Source of the DNA: Herbaspirillum sp.
Lineage (GTDB): Bacteria > Pseudomonadota > Gammaproteobacteria > Burkholderiales > Burkholderiaceae_D
Reading direction: 5' to 3'
Length of the DNA: 64,000 nucleotides
Assembly: GCA_028292625.1 (NCBI GenBank)
Contig: JAQGLY010000061.1
Span: 62,001-126,000, forward strand
The stretch's first letter is position 1, and every line of letters starts with the position of its first letter. Below the pieces are notes generated by a model that saw only the letters and a program-made list of their open reading frames with translations, was not told where the DNA came from and made no database searches. The translations under genes and the position numbers were made by a program. Positions 62,756-64,000 of the stretch are shown here, in pieces.

Positions 62756-64000
62756 ATGAAAAAGCCCTTTCACACATCCCTGTTCTGGTATCGCCGCGAT
62801 CTGCGCATTTCCGACAATGCCGGACTGTATCGCGCGTTGAGCCAAAGCGAACAGGTGATTTGCGCGTTTATCTTCGACCGCGACATCCTCGATCGGCTGA
62901 TCGAAGAAGGCATCACCGACGACCGCCGTGTGGAGTTCATTCTGGAAAGCGTGGTTGAACTGGATGCGGCGCTGCGGGATTCGGAAAGCGGGCTGATCGT
63001 GCGGCATGCCTTTGCGGCGGAGGAAATACCGAAGCTGGCCGCCGCACTGGCCGTCGATGCGGTGTTTGCCAACGACGATTACGAGCCGCAGGCCAATGCC
63101 CGCGATGCGCGGGTAGCCGAAGCATTGCGCGCCGACGGAAGGCAACTGCTGCTGTTCAAGGATCAGGCGATTTTCGACAAGGACGAAATTCTGACGCAGG
63201 CGATGCAGCCATTTTCGGTGTTCACGCCCTACAGGCAGGCGTGGATGAACCGCATTGCCGCCGCTGGGGATTTTTATTTGCAGGCCTATCCGGTGGAGCG
63301 CCATCTGCAAAAGCTGGCCGCGCCGCCGCCGGCCTATGGTGACCCGATACCGTCGCTGCAACAGCTGGGCTTCGAAAAAAGCAACCTGTCCGATTTGGAA
63401 ATCCCGACGGGGATATCCGGCGCGCAGGCATTGCTCGACGACTTCGCCGACCGCATCGGTCGATATGGCGCCGACCGCGACCACCCGGCGCTGGATGGGC
63501 CCTCTTATCTTTCCGTGCATCTGCGCTTCGGTACGGTGTCAATCCGCGGGTTGGCGCGGCTGGCGTTCGATCGGATGCGCAGCGGGCATGACCATGCCGG
63601 CGCGGCGGTCTGGCTGTCGGAGCTGGTGTGGCGCGATTTCTATTTCATGATCCTGCATCATTATCCGCACGTCGCCGAGCGCGCGTTCAAGCCGGCCTAC
63701 GATCGTATCGAGTGGGAAAAAGGCGATGGCGCGATGGCGTCGTTCCAGGCCTGGTGCGACGGACGCACCGGCTATCCGCTGGTGGATGCGGCAATGCTGC
63801 AAATCAACCGCACCGGATACATGCACAACCGGCTGCGCATGGTCGCGGCCAGCTTTCTGATCAAGGACCTCGGCATCGACTGGCGTTGGGGCGAGCGCTA
63901 TTTCGCCTCTCAACTGAACGATTTCGACTTGTCGGCCAACAACGGCGGCTGGCAATGGGTGGCCTCGTCAGGCTGCGACGCGCAGCCCTATTTCCGCATT
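62756..64000 (+). CDS. phrB: Deoxyribodipyrimidine photolyase (3' end beyond the window)
   Basis: 415 codons are present and the frame is open at the window edge. The N-terminal photolyase domain starts SLFWYRRDLRISDNAGLYRA (antenna-binding alpha/beta fold). The FAD domain has RFGTVSIRGLAR, WLSELVWRDFYFMIL, GYPLVDAAMLQINRTGYMHN, the block LNDFDLSANNGGWQWVASSG and QPYFRI. It repairs UV-made cyclobutane pyrimidine dimers with light. It follows the giant toxin-like gene by 52 bases on the same strand, with no terminator seen between them, but functional linkage is not implied. Confidence 0.96.
   Translation, partial: MKKPFHTSLFWYRRDLRISDNAGLYRALSQSEQVICAFIFDRDILDRLIEEGITDDRRVEFILESVVELDAALRDSESGLIVRHAFAAEEIPKLAAALAVDAVFANDDYEPQANARDARVAEALRADGRQLLLFKDQAIFDKDEILTQAMQPFSVFTPYRQAWMNRIAAAGDFYLQAYPVERHLQKLAAPPPAYGDPIPSLQQLGFEKSNLSDLEIPTGISGAQALLDDFADRIGRYGADRDHPALDGPSYLSVHLRFGTVSIRGLARLAFDRMRSGHDHAGAAVWLSELVWRDFYFMILHHYPHVAERAFKPAYDRIEWEKGDGAMASFQAWCDGRTGYPLVDAAMLQINRTGYMHNRLRMVAASFLIKDLGIDWRWGERYFASQLNDFDLSANNGGWQWVASSGCDAQPYFRI

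Overview
The window looks like chromosomal DNA of a GC-rich betaproteobacterium, most likely Burkholderiales (Oxalobacteraceae or Burkholderiaceae relatives). This rests on overall gene style, a branched-chain amino acid ABC operon, serS/rarA/fdxA/argH housekeeping genes and a dense set of aromatic-catabolism and LysR genes. No sequence search was possible, so the taxon is an inference.

Region 1 (1-3467, + strand): the end of a [2Fe-2S] subunit and a Tat-exported molybdopterin subunit of an isoquinoline 1-oxidoreductase-type enzyme, then a GcvA-like LysR regulator. Region 2 (3495-21038, - strand) is a long co-directional catabolic cluster. In transcription order it encodes a LysR regulator, a NIPSNAP protein, the medium, small and large subunits of a molybdenum hydroxylase, an amidohydrolase, a UbiD decarboxylase, a CoxG-like protein, a UbiX flavin prenyltransferase, an alpha/beta hydrolase, two periplasmic binding proteins, an ABC permease and ATPase, a second UbiD and an MFS transporter. 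Together they read as uptake, hydroxylation, prFMN-dependent decarboxylation and hydrolysis of an unidentified (hetero)aromatic acid. A good sigma70 promoter preceded by an inverted-repeat operator lies in front of the NIPSNAP gene, and a 118-nt hairpin element separates that gene from the hydroxylase genes.

Region 3 (21206-40022) is mixed accessory DNA: azoreductase, NiCoT nickel/cobalt permease, chemoreceptor, bacteriohemerythrin, arylamine N-acetyltransferase, three adjacent chromate-transporter-family genes, a Tat-exported ThDP-dependent enzyme paired with a cytochrome c, an ornithine cyclodeaminase homologue, an orphan binding protein, an isochorismatase-fold protein, secreted hydrolases, a lower-GC FAD oxidoreductase with a damaged 3' end, a secreted beta-propeller protein and a secreted creatininase homologue. 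Region 4 (40023-52420) is mostly core: tRNA-Ser(CGA) next to serS, rarA, fdxA, an outer-membrane-type protein, argH and livKHMGF.

Region 5 (52500-62703) is the most unusual part. Two small proteins of unknown function are followed by two very large tandem paralogues (about 1,560 and 1,433 residues). Both start with a similar non-signal-peptide leader (MxGTV...Q..N) and share a helical region. Both end in what looks like a nucleic-acid/nucleotide deaminase toxin domain: D-[ST]-E, then 29 residues later C-x2-C, followed by an F/Y-rich strand. The first paralogue is split by a one-base frame change near 55,980-56,020. No obvious immunity gene follows; the next gene is a photolyase that runs off the window.
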